A stretch of DNA of 64,000 bases from CAVYTF01 sp963771435 (GTDB lineage Bacteria > Bacteroidota > Bacteroidia > Chitinophagales > Chitinophagaceae). Below are positions 28,674 through 37,341 of this stretch, piece by piece. The notes below the pieces were generated by a model. It was not told the origin of the DNA, searched no databases, and saw only the letters and a list, made by a program, of their open reading frames with translations. The stretch spans positions 65,591 through 129,590 of the forward strand of contig CAVYTF010000006.1 of the NCBI GenBank assembly GCA_963771435.1. Reading direction: 5' to 3'. How positions within the stretch are numbered: the first letter of the stretch is position 1; every line of letters starts with the position of its first letter. A program made the translations under genes and the position numbers.

Positions 28674-29390
28674 TTAGTTATTTGAAATGCTGACTATGCC
28701 CAGGGATTGCGTGTTGAAGAGATTGTTTATTACGCCTGTGAGCACAACCGTGTATATTTTGCCTGCCTGGAAGGTTTGTGTTCCTGTCCCGGCCTGCAAA
28801 GCCAATACTGTGGAAGTGCTTGGCTGCACCACATTAAAAGTGTAGGTGCCCGGAGGAACAGAAATGAAGTTTGCAAAGGAAGTGTTGGTTGCAACGTCGT
28901 TAAAAGTTCTTGCATTGCTTGAAACTGCCATTGGCGGAGTATCAATGGTGGCAATATTTACCGTGTCTCCGATCGGGGCAAAATCAAGTATGCGGATCTT
29001 TGCTGAATCAGTGGAAACACTAAGGGCATCCTGCACAACGGAAGTTTGTATTGCGAGTGCAGAATCTATGATAAAGACGGAATAAAAAGTATTGGATAAA
29101 AAAGGTATTTGGGTAGTAAGCACAGAATTTTTGGTGTTGGCAGCATTACATATAAAACTGTACGTTCCCGGTTGAACCTGCAAATAGGAAGTATAGTAGG
29201 TGTAAGTTAAATACGAAGCGGCCAGGTTTCCGCCTACATAAATATCCAGCGGCCCCTGATCGGGGGATAAATGGATAACCTTAAAGGCAGACGCAGGAAC
29301 AGTGTTGGTGTTGGTTGAGGTGTTAAGGTTACAGCTTACTGAAACCATTAAAGAAACCAGGGCAGCTACATAAACAAAGATTCTTTTCAT
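28674..29390 (-). CDS. DUF4397 domain lipoprotein
   Basis: A 238-residue lipoprotein. The signal peptide MKRIFVYVAALVSLMVSVSC ends in a lipobox Cys at residue 20. The mature part has two beta-rich halves with the DUF4397 pattern: KVIHLSPDQGPLDIYVGG and later KIRILDFAPIGDTVNI, then FISVPPGTYTFNV. DUF4397 proteins are envelope proteins of unknown function. It is similar in layout to the next gene on the same strand (29517-30257), so the pair arose by duplication. Confidence 0.85.
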   Translation of the reverse strand: MKRIFVYVAALVSLMVSVSCNLNTSTNTNTVPASAFKVIHLSPDQGPLDIYVGGNLAASYLTYTYYTSYLQVQPGTYSFICNAANTKNSVLTTQIPFLSNTFYSVFIIDSALAIQTSVVQDALSVSTDSAKIRILDFAPIGDTVNIATIDTPPMAVSSNARTFNDVATNTSFANFISVPPGTYTFNVVQPSTSTVLALQAGTGTQTFQAGKIYTVVLTGVINNLFNTQSLGIVSISNN

Positions 29391-29516
29391 AATCGATCAA
29401 AGATTTTTTATTTGTAATAAAGCAATATTAGACAAATAACTTACCATAGGTTTAAGTGGGTGGCTCAATTTTTTGTTAAGTAAATATTCAGGTCTTTTTG
29501 AAAATATTTTTTATGG

Positions 29517-30257
29517 TCAGTTATGCTTCACGAGATAGGTGTGCAATTGTGCAATAGTGCCTGCTTCGCTTGTTAATCCCGTTAGCACAAGTGTATAGAT
29601 CTTACCTGCAAGGAGTGTATCCTGGGAAGTGTAAATTATATTGGTGAGCGCGCTATCAAGGGCCACCTGGAAAGTATGGGGCCCTGCCGGGATGCTCATA
29701 AAATTGTCTAATGCAGGGTTATAACTGACATCATTAAAAGATCTGTTCCCTGATAAAAGAATGGCGGTGCTGTCATGAATTGCAAATTGAACTGTGGAAT
29801 CCGGAATTGAATCACCTGTTCCTATAGGTGAGAACTGCATGAAACGTATTTTGGCAGAATCCCCTGTCGGTATAGTTAAATTATCCTGAACCAAAACGCT
29901 CTGGATGGTATTTATTGAATCAAATGAGAAAAAGGAATAATTATATCCTGACTGTAAGGTCACATCTGTGTTTAATAAAAAGAAATTAGAATCAGCATAA
30001 TAAAGCTGGAAGAAGTAAGGCCCTGGCGCAACAGAGGAATAGCCTGAATATCCTGTATAGGGGATATTAGGGATGAAATTTGTGCCGTTCACGTAAAGGT
30101 TAAGCAAAAGGTTTGGTGGTGCGGGAGATTCCTGCGCAACTAAAAAAGTTGAGCCTGGTGATACTTTTAAAGTGCTGGTAATATTGCAGGCAGCTGCAAA
30201 TAATAAAATTATTCCTGCCGCACCAAACAAAAACTTCTTTACAATATTCTTAGTCAT
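29517..30257 (-). CDS. DUF4397 domain lipoprotein, paralogue
   Basis: A 246-residue lipoprotein with the same plan as its neighbour: signal peptide with lipobox AAAC, then two DUF4397-like halves (LLLNLYVNGTNF; KIRFMQFSPIGTGDS; FMSIPAGPHTFQVAL). The ATG at 30257 is preferred over an upstream in-frame ATG at 30323, because it directly precedes the signal peptide (MTKNIVKKFLFGAAG) and a TAnnTTTG box lies between the two. About 126 bases separate it from the next DUF4397 gene. Confidence 0.82.
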   Translation of the reverse strand: MTKNIVKKFLFGAAGIILLFAAACNITSTLKVSPGSTFLVAQESPAPPNLLLNLYVNGTNFIPNIPYTGYSGYSSVAPGPYFFQLYYADSNFFLLNTDVTLQSGYNYSFFSFDSINTIQSVLVQDNLTIPTGDSAKIRFMQFSPIGTGDSIPDSTVQFAIHDSTAILLSGNRSFNDVSYNPALDNFMSIPAGPHTFQVALDSALTNIIYTSQDTLLAGKIYTLVLTGLTSEAGTIAQLHTYLVKHN

Positions 30258-30302
30258 TTCAGCTAAAGATAATTTCAAAATCTTGATAAGAGCTATCCGC
30301 GG

Positions 30303-30310
30303 CAAAAATA
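30303..30310 (-). promoter_or_regulatory. -7 box of the second DUF4397 gene
   Basis: TATTTTTG on the minus strand, exact TAnnTTTG, 45 bases before the chosen ATG. It lies inside the longer alternative reading and so argues against the upstream start. Confidence 0.45.
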
Positions 30311-30419
30311 TGTTGCATAACAAAGCATTTTTTGTTAAGAATTGTTGTAATGATTTTTGTTATGTGAAATATCAAGATCATCCTGTAATAGCACCCATCA
30401 CTTGCGTGCACAGATAAGC

Positions 30420-30427
30420 TAAATTTG
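30420..30427 (+). promoter_or_regulatory. -7 box of sdaA
   Basis: TAAATTTG, exact TAnnTTTG, 14 bases before the sdaA ATG. Confidence 0.5.
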
Positions 30428-30441
30428 CATAAATCATTTTA

Positions 30442-31869
30442 ATGCAGCACGAAGCCATTTCTGTTTTTGACATGCTTAAGATCGGGGTAGGCCCCTCAAG
30501 TTCTCATACGCTAGGGCCGTGGCGTGCTGCTATGCGGTTTATTGGCAGCCTTCGATCTAACCATTCTTTACATGATGTAAAGAAGATCTCTATTTTATTG
30601 TACGGATCGCTTGCAAAAACGGGCAGAGGGCATGGAACTGATATTGCCGTGATGCTTGGTTTATGCCATGAAGACCCTGAAACGATCGACGTAAATTCAA
30701 TTACCCCTAAAATCGATAAGATCAATATTGAAAATACAATATTTCTCAACAATGAGATCCCTGTTTCTTTTGATCCTGCTGTCGATATTCACTTCTTATT
30801 TAGTGAATCGCTCCCTTTTCATCCCAATGCATTGAGCTTCCTTGCACAGTTTGAAAACGGCGATAGTATTTGTGAAACTTATTACTCTATCGGTGGAGGC
30901 TTTGTGGTAAAAGAGGGTGAAAATGATAAGCAGCAAGCTTTTGTTGACCTTCCATTTCCTATTAATACAGCGGATGAATTGCTGCACTGGTGCATGAAAA
31001 CAGGGTTTTCTATAAGCGAAGTGGTTTTGGAAAATGAAAGCGCATGGCGTAATGAAAATGAAACAAAGAATGGTGTAATGCGCATTTATGACACGATGCG
31101 CCATTGCATCTACCGTGGATGTCATAGCCGCGGCGAATTGCCCGGTGGCCTACATGTACGCAGAAGAGCTTATGATCTTAATAAGAAATTATTACAAGGC
31201 AAGACCTACAGTAATTATGACGAATGGCTGGTGGCGATCAGATCTGGTGGGGAAAGTTTTAAATATATTCTCGATTGGGTTAGTTGTTTTGCTTTGGCAG
31301 TTAATGAAGAAAACGCTTCTTTCGGCCGCGTAGTTACTGCGCCCACCAATGGAGCCGCCGGCGTGATACCTGCCGTGCTGCAATATTTTATTATCTTTTG
31401 TAATGGCAATAGTGAAGAAAAGATAACCCGGTTTTTATTAACGGCTTCAGAGATCGGCAGCATCTGTAAAAAGGAAGCAACTATTTCCGCTGCAATGGGC
31501 GGGTGTCAGGCAGAGATAGGCGTATCATCAGCGATGGCTGCTGCTGCACTTACGGAAAGCCTTGGAGGCAGCCAGCGCCAGGCATTGATGGCCGCGGAGA
31601 TAGCAATGGAGCATCACCTCGGTATGACCTGCGATCCTATCGGTGGACTGGTGCAGATTCCCTGTATTGAACGGAATACAATGGGGGCCATAAAAGCCAT
31701 CACAGCGTCGCAACTTGCTTTGCAGAGCTCTCCCGATTATGCCAAAGTAAGTTTGGATAAAGTGATAAAAACCATGTGGAACACTGCACTCGACATGAAC
31801 AGTAAGTACAAGGAAACCGCTGACGGCGGCCTTGCGATCCATATACCACTTGGAATGAAGGAGTGTTAG
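30442..31869 (+). CDS. sdaA: L-serine ammonia-lyase (iron-sulfur)
   Basis: A 475-residue single-chain L-serine dehydratase, converting serine to pyruvate and ammonia with a [4Fe-4S] cluster. The beta domain opens ISVFDMLKIGVGPSSSHTLGPWRAA; the alpha domain carries APTNGAAGVIPAVL and the cluster cysteines in GSICKKEATISAA, AAMGGCQAEIG and LGMTCDPIGGLVQIPC. Full length. Its TAG overlaps the TAA of convergent ispG in the sequence TTAG. Confidence 0.95.
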   Translation: MQHEAISVFDMLKIGVGPSSSHTLGPWRAAMRFIGSLRSNHSLHDVKKISILLYGSLAKTGRGHGTDIAVMLGLCHEDPETIDVNSITPKIDKINIENTIFLNNEIPVSFDPAVDIHFLFSESLPFHPNALSFLAQFENGDSICETYYSIGGGFVVKEGENDKQQAFVDLPFPINTADELLHWCMKTGFSISEVVLENESAWRNENETKNGVMRIYDTMRHCIYRGCHSRGELPGGLHVRRRAYDLNKKLLQGKTYSNYDEWLVAIRSGGESFKYILDWVSCFALAVNEENASFGRVVTAPTNGAAGVIPAVLQYFIIFCNGNSEEKITRFLLTASEIGSICKKEATISAAMGGCQAEIGVSSAMAAAALTESLGGSQRQALMAAEIAMEHHLGMTCDPIGGLVQIPCIERNTMGAIKAITASQLALQSSPDYAKVSLDKVIKTMWNTALDMNSKYKETADGGLAIHIPLGMKEC

Positions 31870-33863
31870 AGAGAAGAGGCAGGTTCGATCCATGCTTCAT
31901 TTTCTTTCAGCAACCCGATAAGTTCGTCTACAGCAATTGCGCTATCTACATTGCGTTTGATAACTTCCTTGCCTTTATATAAAGTTATCTTGCCAACGCC
32001 GCTGCCCACATAGCCAAAATCCGCATCTGCCATTTCTCCTGGACCATTTACAATACAGCCCATGATGGCTATTTTCACTCCTTTCAAATGATTGGTGCGC
32101 GCACGAATTTTAGCAGTAGTTTCCTGTAGATCAAACAAAGTTCTTCCGCAACTTGGGCAACTGATGTATTCTGTCTTGGAAATACGTGTGCGTGTTGCCT
32201 GCAAAATGGCGAAAGCTATGGAGTTTATGAATTGCGGGTTTATAGTAGATGAGCTAGTGCTCAAACTAATTCCATCCCCAAAACCATCCAGCAGTATCGC
32301 GCCGCATTCGGTGGCATAATGAATAAGATGCTCATCAGCCGTTTGCCAGTTGCTGTTGCAGATGATGATAGCAGGGTTTTGAATATTATGGTTCTGCATT
32401 TCCACAAACATCCTGCGGGTGCTTTGCATGGCGTTTTTATTATTGGAGAAAAGGCAAACCACAACTGTTTTATCTTCTTTCAGCTTTGCAATCATACTTT
32501 CAACAAAAGGTTGCTGAACGCTGTGCGAGAAGCAATCGATCATCACAAAATTCAATTCTGTTGATCTCTCTATCTTGTCATCTAAATATTTATTGCCGTC
32601 AAGAATAGGGAAGTACTTTGTCTTATCAGCAGCATTCATCCATATCTCCTGGTAGCAAATAACTTTCAGTGTGCCCGGCAGTGCGAATGGTACTATTTCA
32701 TTACAAAAAATATAGTCAGCCGCTGCATCGCCAATATTCCATTTGTCAGTCCTTGCGTCATATTTATAGCCAATGCTTTCCAGGTGCTGCGGCGTAATAC
32801 TTTTTATCCTATTAAGATCAGCCACTACTACAGGCACATGATGTCCGCCAATATTATCCACCGCAAAAGTTTCCCTACGTTTATACTCAAAGGGGGAATA
32901 AGGAAGTCCGAAGGCCTGAGAGTCAGAAAGTCCGAAAGAAGGCACTTCCCGACTTCCTGACTTCCCGTCTTTCGGACTTGCATCCTCATACCTCTTCACC
33001 AGGTCCCTGCACACCGGAATTTCAAATTCAGGGTCTTCCGTCAGGCTCACGCGCACCGTATCGCCAATACCGTCTTCCAGCAAACTGCCGATGCCCGCAG
33101 CGCTTTTCACACGGCCATCTTCCCCGTCGCCCGCTTCCGTCACACCCAGGTGCAGCGGGTATATCTCGCCAAACTCCTCATCCATTTTGTTTATCAGCAG
33201 CCGGTATGCCTGCACCATCACCTGCGGGTTGCTGCTCTTCATGCTCAGCACAATGTTATGGTAATGTTCCCCTCGCGCTATCCGCAAAAACTCCATCGCG
33301 CTCTCCACCATCCCCATCGGCGTATCGCCATAGCGGCTCATGATGCGGTCGCTCAGGCTGCCGTGGTTCGTGCCGATACGCATCGCCGTGCCGTACTCTT
33401 TGCAGATCTTCACCAGCGGCGTGAACCGCTCCGTGATCCTTTCGATCTCTTCCCCATATTCCGCGTCGGTGTATTCTATCTGTTCAAACTTCTTCTTGTC
33501 CACATAATTGCCGGGGTTCACGCGCACTTTTTCCACTATCCGCGCAGCTATCTCCGCCGCGTTTGGCGTAAAATGGATGTCCGCCACCAGTGGCGTATGG
33601 TAGCCCCTTTTGTGTAGTTCGTTTCTAATATTCAGCAGGTTCTCCGCCTCCCTTTTTGATGGCGCCGTAATACGCACCAGCTCTGCGCCAGCCTCAATGC
33701 AGCGAATGCTTTGCTCCACGGTGGCAATGGTGTCCATCGTGTCGGTGGTGGTCATGGTTTGCAGGCGGATGGGGTGGAAATTGCCGAGCAGCAGGCCGCC
33801 AATATTTACCTCGCGGGTCTGTAAACGGGAATAGGAAGTGAGCGAATTACAATAGAACTGCAT
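31866..33863 (-). CDS. ispG: IspG, HMBPP synthase, long two-domain form
   Basis: 4-hydroxy-3-methylbut-2-enyl diphosphate synthase of the MEP isoprenoid pathway, an [4Fe-4S] enzyme. The TIM-barrel part reads TREVNIGGLLLGNFHPIRLQTM and KVRVNPGNYVDKKKFEQ; the C-terminal cluster domain has CPSCGRTLFDLQ and MGCIVNGPGEMADADFGYVGSG. A large domain between them is the form found in Bacteroidetes and plants. The ATG at 33863 is chosen because a TATCTTTG box covers the upstream ATG at 33884. An in-frame low-complexity insert of about 27 residues (bases 32901-32980) lies in the middle domain. Confidence 0.95.
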   Translation of the reverse strand: MQFYCNSLTSYSRLQTREVNIGGLLLGNFHPIRLQTMTTTDTMDTIATVEQSIRCIEAGAELVRITAPSKREAENLLNIRNELHKRGYHTPLVADIHFTPNAAEIAARIVEKVRVNPGNYVDKKKFEQIEYTDAEYGEEIERITERFTPLVKICKEYGTAMRIGTNHGSLSDRIMSRYGDTPMGMVESAMEFLRIARGEHYHNIVLSMKSSNPQVMVQAYRLLINKMDEEFGEIYPLHLGVTEAGDGEDGRVKSAAGIGSLLEDGIGDTVRVSLTEDPEFEIPVCRDLVKRYEDASPKDGKSGSREVPSFGLSDSQAFGLPYSPFEYKRRETFAVDNIGGHHVPVVVADLNRIKSITPQHLESIGYKYDARTDKWNIGDAAADYIFCNEIVPFALPGTLKVICYQEIWMNAADKTKYFPILDGNKYLDDKIERSTELNFVMIDCFSHSVQQPFVESMIAKLKEDKTVVVCLFSNNKNAMQSTRRMFVEMQNHNIQNPAIIICNSNWQTADEHLIHYATECGAILLDGFGDGISLSTSSSTINPQFINSIAFAILQATRTRISKTEYISCPSCGRTLFDLQETTAKIRARTNHLKGVKIAIMGCIVNGPGEMADADFGYVGSGVGKITLYKGKEVIKRNVDSAIAVDELIGLLKENEAWIEPASSL
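32901..32980. repeat. Inverted/tandem repeat inserted in frame in ispG
   Basis: The segment contains an 11-bp inverted repeat (AAGTCCGAAAG at 32928 and CTTTCGGACTT at 32969) enclosing an 8-bp tandem repeat (CTTCCCGA / CTTCCTGA / CTTCCCGT). It translates to a Ser/Gly-rich linker in IspG between KRYEDASP and PYSPFEYKRRE. It looks like a small repeat element that landed in a tolerant loop. Confidence 0.7.
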
Positions 33864-33881
33864 GGTGTAATTGATAAGGTG

Positions 33882-33889
33882 CAAAGATA
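33882..33889 (-). promoter_or_regulatory. -7 box of ispG
   Basis: TATCTTTG on the minus strand, exact TAnnTTTG, 18 bases before the ATG at 33863. Confidence 0.55.
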
Positions 33890-33928
33890 GTTTTAATAGA
33901 TTGGAAACGCAGTTTTGATGGCTTTAAA

Positions 33929-34027
33929 TGGGCTTTGAGTGGGCTTTAGGTGGGCATTAGGTGGGCTTAGAGTGGGAGTAAGGTCTCTATAAGGTCTCTA
34001 TAAAGTCTCTATAAGGTCTCTATAAGG
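33929..34027. repeat. 11-bp period tandem array (array E)
   Basis: Nine consecutive 11-bp units: four to five of the type TGGGCTTTAGG that grade into four of the type TCTCTATAAGG. The same order of unit types occurs in array F (55619-55683). It lies about 65 bp upstream of the ispG start. The sequence right of it (34021-34109) is duplicated at 34384. Confidence 0.9.
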
Positions 34028-34109
34028 GTACGAAAATGGTAGTTGGAAATGAGAAAAACGTAAGGTTGGTTGCAATTTAGGAGAAAGTTGGTTGGCGGCA
34101 AAAAATTAT
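34021..34109. repeat. Direct repeat, left copy
   Basis: About 88 bp beginning TATAAGGGTA and continuing through GGTAGTTGGAAATGAG to GCAAAAAATTAT. It matches 34384-34471 with scattered differences. It overlaps the last unit of array E, and a shorter, weaker version follows array F at 55680. Confidence 0.8.
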
Positions 34110-34165
34110 TTGACATTAATTTTTCAGCAGCAAAGGCACAAAGGGAGGCCGCATCAGTAGTTTGT

Positions 34166-34187
34166 TTTTGGTGAGGAACACCAAAAC
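34166..34187. repeat. Small hairpin element, left copy
   Basis: TTTTTGGTG and CACCAAAA pair around a short loop, followed by CGGCGAAAAA. A second copy is at 34702-34726, also followed by CGGCGAAAAA, so this is a dispersed element and not only a terminator. Confidence 0.5.
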
Positions 34188-34225
34188 GGCGAAAAAGGTG
34201 TGGTCACGTATAATATAAGTATAAG

Positions 34226-34384
34226 CTAAAGAGCAACCTTCTTTTTCCTTCCAGATGTTTTCTTTCTTTCTTTTTGTTGTTCAGCTTTGCGCTCTTTAAT
34301 ATAGGCGCTAAATTCTTTTCGTTCTTCTTCTGTCCAGGGTTTATCCAAGACAAAGAAGTCAACATTTTTTGGTTCTTTTATCAT
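34226..34384 (-). CDS. Small basic hypothetical protein (52 aa)
   Basis: A short reading frame that opens MIKEPKNVDFFVLDKPWTEE and ends in a Lys/Arg-rich tail (KKTSGRKKKVAL). The composition (acidic, aromatic N-terminal half; helical basic C-terminal half) looks like a real small protein, similar in style to short Bacteroidetes proteins of unknown function. Its ATG overlaps the first base of the right copy of the 88-bp direct repeat, so the gene lies exactly between the two repeat copies. No clear Shine-Dalgarno or -7 box was found. Confidence 0.5.
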   Translation of the reverse strand: MIKEPKNVDFFVLDKPWTEEERKEFSAYIKERKAEQQKERKKTSGRKKKVAL

Positions 34385-34471
34385 ATAAGGGTAGGAAAAT
34401 GGTAATTGGAAATGAGAAAAATGGGAGATTGATTGTAATTTAGGATAAAGTTCGTTTGCAGCAAAATATTA
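34384..34471. repeat. Direct repeat, right copy
   Basis: Second copy of the 34021-34109 sequence, offset by 363 bp. The two copies bracket the small gene at 34226-34384. Confidence 0.8.
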
Positions 34472-34479
34472 GTTGGGGC

Positions 34480-34511
34480 AAAGTAAAAAGGAAAAAATAA
34501 AAAGTAAAAAT
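34480..34511. repeat. AGTAAAA-type dispersed element
   Basis: AAAGTAAAAAGG followed by AAAAAGTAAAA, the same element as at 6624, 26795 and 43260, here without a facing arm. Confidence 0.5.
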
Positions 34512-34953
34512 GCGTAATTGCATTGGTTGTTGATTGTAAAGAACAATAACGGCATAGGCATAATTATGAAGAATTATTTTTTCACTGCTTCGAGGTGCGC
34601 TGCACTGACACCTAGTCGAACTGGTTAGGGAATTAAGTAACGGGCAGGCAACAGGCCGGGAGGCCTGCGCCAGAGCGGGGGGGAGTCGGCAATAGTAACT
34701 CGTTTTTGGTGAAGAAAACCAAAAACGGCGAAAAAAACTCCTTTTTTATATTTTTTAGAAATAAACCTCTTACTTTTAGCAAAAGATTCATACTATGCAG
34801 TCATTAAATCATTTCCCTTTTATTCCAAATCTTCCATCCTCCTATAAGCAGGATTGTAAGTAATTAATAATTTTAAATACTCTGTAGGATTGAAGAAAAC
34901 TTACAGGGTTTTATTTTGCAGAAAAGATAGAAAATGACCTAAAAATTAACAAT
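34512..34953. other. Gene-free stretch with hairpin element
   Basis: About 440 bp with no reading frame I would support. It holds the second copy of the GTTTTTGGT/ACCAAAAAC hairpin (34702-34726) followed by CGGCGAAAAA, and a GC-rich patch around 34640-34690 with a GCAGGC/GCCTGC inverted repeat. The last 100 bases are AT-rich and probably carry the promoter of the gene at 34954. Confidence 0.45.
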
Positions 34954-36321
34954 ATGAAAAAATACATTTCCTTATTTTTCTTATTGATTGCTTTGAATAA
35001 AACAGAAGCACAGCAGGGCTGCCCTGTAGGATATGAAGAAAAAAACGTAAAGTGCAATGGAACAACATCTACTCAATGTGTTCCGGAAAATTATGCTTGT
35101 AAACAATGTTGGGCATTGCATTTTGAACCTTGTCCCGGTAAAACTTCTGGAGGAGAAAATGATTATAGTTCATATGAAAAAGCTTTAGAAGGAGCACAAA
35201 AAGAACCTACTAGTTGGATTGATGGACAATGTTATTTTTATGATAATAAAAAGTATAAAATTTATTTAGATGATCCAAACTTCTGTAGTTTAAATGCTAA
35301 TACAGCTGCAATCAGTGCCCTAAAAAATAAAATCCTTCCTTTTCTGCAGAGATACAAAGCTGAAATTGAAAATTACAAACGATATTTCAATGGCGAACCT
35401 TATAAACCAGGTGCGGTCTATGACGAATATAAAAGTTTGCTTGATCAGGCGCCAGAAGATGCGAATAAACTTACAAATATGGTAAACAACCTTACTGCCG
35501 ATAATCTTAATCAAATTGAATTAGAGTTTGACAATATTCAAAATGAAGAAACAAGGCTTACCCAACAGCAAACAAATTATGTGAATTATATTGCCAACTC
35601 CAATGCTTCTAATAACAGTAGGCAGAATAATGTATCTAACAGCAATAGTCAATCAAAACCTAATACAATAAAACCAAATGTAAACAGTCAAAGTATTGCC
35701 CAGCAACAGCAAACGTGGGGAAATAATTTTGTGAATAATTATAACCAACAAAAACAGCAATCTCAAACAGCTATAAATGATGAGGTGCAAGGTGCGATAG
35801 CTGATGTTCAAAAAGCAAGGGATGCAAGGGATGAGCAGGCAAAACAAGAACGTGAACAGCAAGAGCAACAAGAACAACAAGAAAGACAACAGGAAGCAGA
35901 TGAAAAAAACAGGAATCAACAAACTGATAATAGCATTTCAAGCTATTATAAAAATATGCCTTTAAAAAAGCCTTTGCAGGTTACTGAAAGTAATGTTGCT
36001 GCTATATATTATACCGCATGGTACAGAGCATACAACAGCCAAATTATTTATATATTTTCACCTGTCACAATGAATAAATACAGCGATGACACATGGCCAA
36101 TGTACAACGACTTTGAAAAAAGAATGACAACTGCTTTGATAAGCAAAGGGATAAATAATGTATCGCCAACAGTATATGGTTATTTTACCTCTTTATCAGA
36201 CGTAAATAACGCGTTTGAAAACATGAAGCAAAACGCTGCTAATGCAGGCCTGCAAATAGTTATATTAAATGCGCAAGCAAAAACCAATACTCAACAATCA
36301 AATAATTTCTGGAACAATTAA
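34954..36321 (+). CDS. Secreted Cys- and Gln-rich hypothetical protein
   Basis: A 455-residue protein with a cleavable signal peptide (MKKYISLFFLLIALNKTEAQ). Residues 20-110 hold nine or ten cysteines (GCPVGYEEKNVKC, CVPENYACKQCWALHFEPC), suggesting a disulfide-bonded domain. Residues 200-325 are Asn/Gln/Ser-rich, with a coiled-coil run of Glu and Gln around 280-320. The last 120 residues look folded (AAIYYTAWYRAYNSQIIYIF). I recognise no family. It heads a three-gene group with the two paralogues that follow, 27 bases downstream. Confidence 0.7.
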   Translation: MKKYISLFFLLIALNKTEAQQGCPVGYEEKNVKCNGTTSTQCVPENYACKQCWALHFEPCPGKTSGGENDYSSYEKALEGAQKEPTSWIDGQCYFYDNKKYKIYLDDPNFCSLNANTAAISALKNKILPFLQRYKAEIENYKRYFNGEPYKPGAVYDEYKSLLDQAPEDANKLTNMVNNLTADNLNQIELEFDNIQNEETRLTQQQTNYVNYIANSNASNNSRQNNVSNSNSQSKPNTIKPNVNSQSIAQQQQTWGNNFVNNYNQQKQQSQTAINDEVQGAIADVQKARDARDEQAKQEREQQEQQEQQERQQEADEKNRNQQTDNSISSYYKNMPLKKPLQVTESNVAAIYYTAWYRAYNSQIIYIFSPVTMNKYSDDTWPMYNDFEKRMTTALISKGINNVSPTVYGYFTSLSDVNNAFENMKQNAANAGLQIVILNAQAKTNTQQSNNFWNN

Positions 36322-36348
36322 TATCCTTCAATCTTTTAAATTATTATA

Positions 36349-37308
36349 ATGAAAGCAATTTCAATTTTTCTTTTAGCTATTGTCATAGTACATAACGGCT
36401 TTGCACAAACAATTGAAGATGAAGCACAGGCGCTCTATCAAAAAGCAGAAGATGCTTATGAAAATAAGCAATACCATGATTGTGAAGACAACTTGCAAAA
36501 AACATGGAAACTATTAGCATCTCCCAATCCAAAAATTCTTTATTTATGGATAAAAAATACAGATGATGCTTTAAAAAGTGGAGTATTTAGCAACAATTTG
36601 AAAAACAACCAACAACAACTTCAACTATTGACTACTTTTTTTCAAATGGTTGATAAAAGTACTTATCCTCCTGAAAAATACTCAGAAATGGTAAATATTA
36701 AACTTGATGTAGAAGGTAAAATTGCTGATTGTGAAAGAAGAAAAGTTATCTATGAAAACTTAAAAAGTAGAGAAGCCCTGTTTATAAAGGATACGGTAGA
36801 TTTGTATGGACAGGCTTTTTGTAATGATTATAACACAGGACTAGAAAAGCGTTTGCATAATATTTCTAAAATTGTTCACGGATATCTTGTTAAACCAGGT
36901 TATGGCGGATTTCCAGATAAACTGGATTATAATAGCGGTATTTCTAGTGATCCTAATTCTGATACTTCAGACCCACATTGTATTTTTGCAACTTATAAAG
37001 AAGCAAAAGCTAGTTACGTTATACCCCTATTGAGTTTAATTGAAATACATTACCCTAAAGGGAATTTACTGACTTATTCCTATTTAGACTTTAATAACGA
37101 TAAAGACAAAGCACAACTTATAAAGCAAGGTAATACTGATGCACTTTACTTCAGTAGAATAGGGTTTTCAAATGATTCTCCAGTGTCTCCAGAATATAGT
37201 TTTGATTTTACACCGTATATAAAAAAAATAATAGAGCTGAAAAATATTATGGATGCAACAGGTTTTACTGATTATTACAATCATAAATTTGATGATGTGA
37301 AAGATTAG
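36349..37308 (+). CDS. Secreted hypothetical protein, tandem paralogue 1
   Basis: A 319-residue exported protein: signal peptide ending FAQ, then IEDEAQALYQKAEDAYENKQYHD, a TPR-like helical start. Residues 20-160 are almost identical to the next gene, at DNA as well as protein level, whereas residues 165-290 differ strongly and the last 25 residues (LKNIMDATGFTDYYNHKFDD) are again alike. This constant-variable-constant layout points to duplication with gene conversion or exchange of the middle. Function unknown. It is cotranscribed with its neighbours, judging from gaps of about 30 bases. Confidence 0.75.
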   Translation: MKAISIFLLAIVIVHNGFAQTIEDEAQALYQKAEDAYENKQYHDCEDNLQKTWKLLASPNPKILYLWIKNTDDALKSGVFSNNLKNNQQQLQLLTTFFQMVDKSTYPPEKYSEMVNIKLDVEGKIADCERRKVIYENLKSREALFIKDTVDLYGQAFCNDYNTGLEKRLHNISKIVHGYLVKPGYGGFPDKLDYNSGISSDPNSDTSDPHCIFATYKEAKASYVIPLLSLIEIHYPKGNLLTYSYLDFNNDKDKAQLIKQGNTDALYFSRIGFSNDSPVSPEYSFDFTPYIKKIIELKNIMDATGFTDYYNHKFDDVKD

Positions 37309-37341
37309 TAACTAAACTATCAATTCGTTTAAAAAGATATC

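Noticed and set aside
33150..33617. A 155-residue plus-strand frame within ispG
   Set aside because: Antisense to the TIM-barrel part of ispG, whose residues match the family closely.
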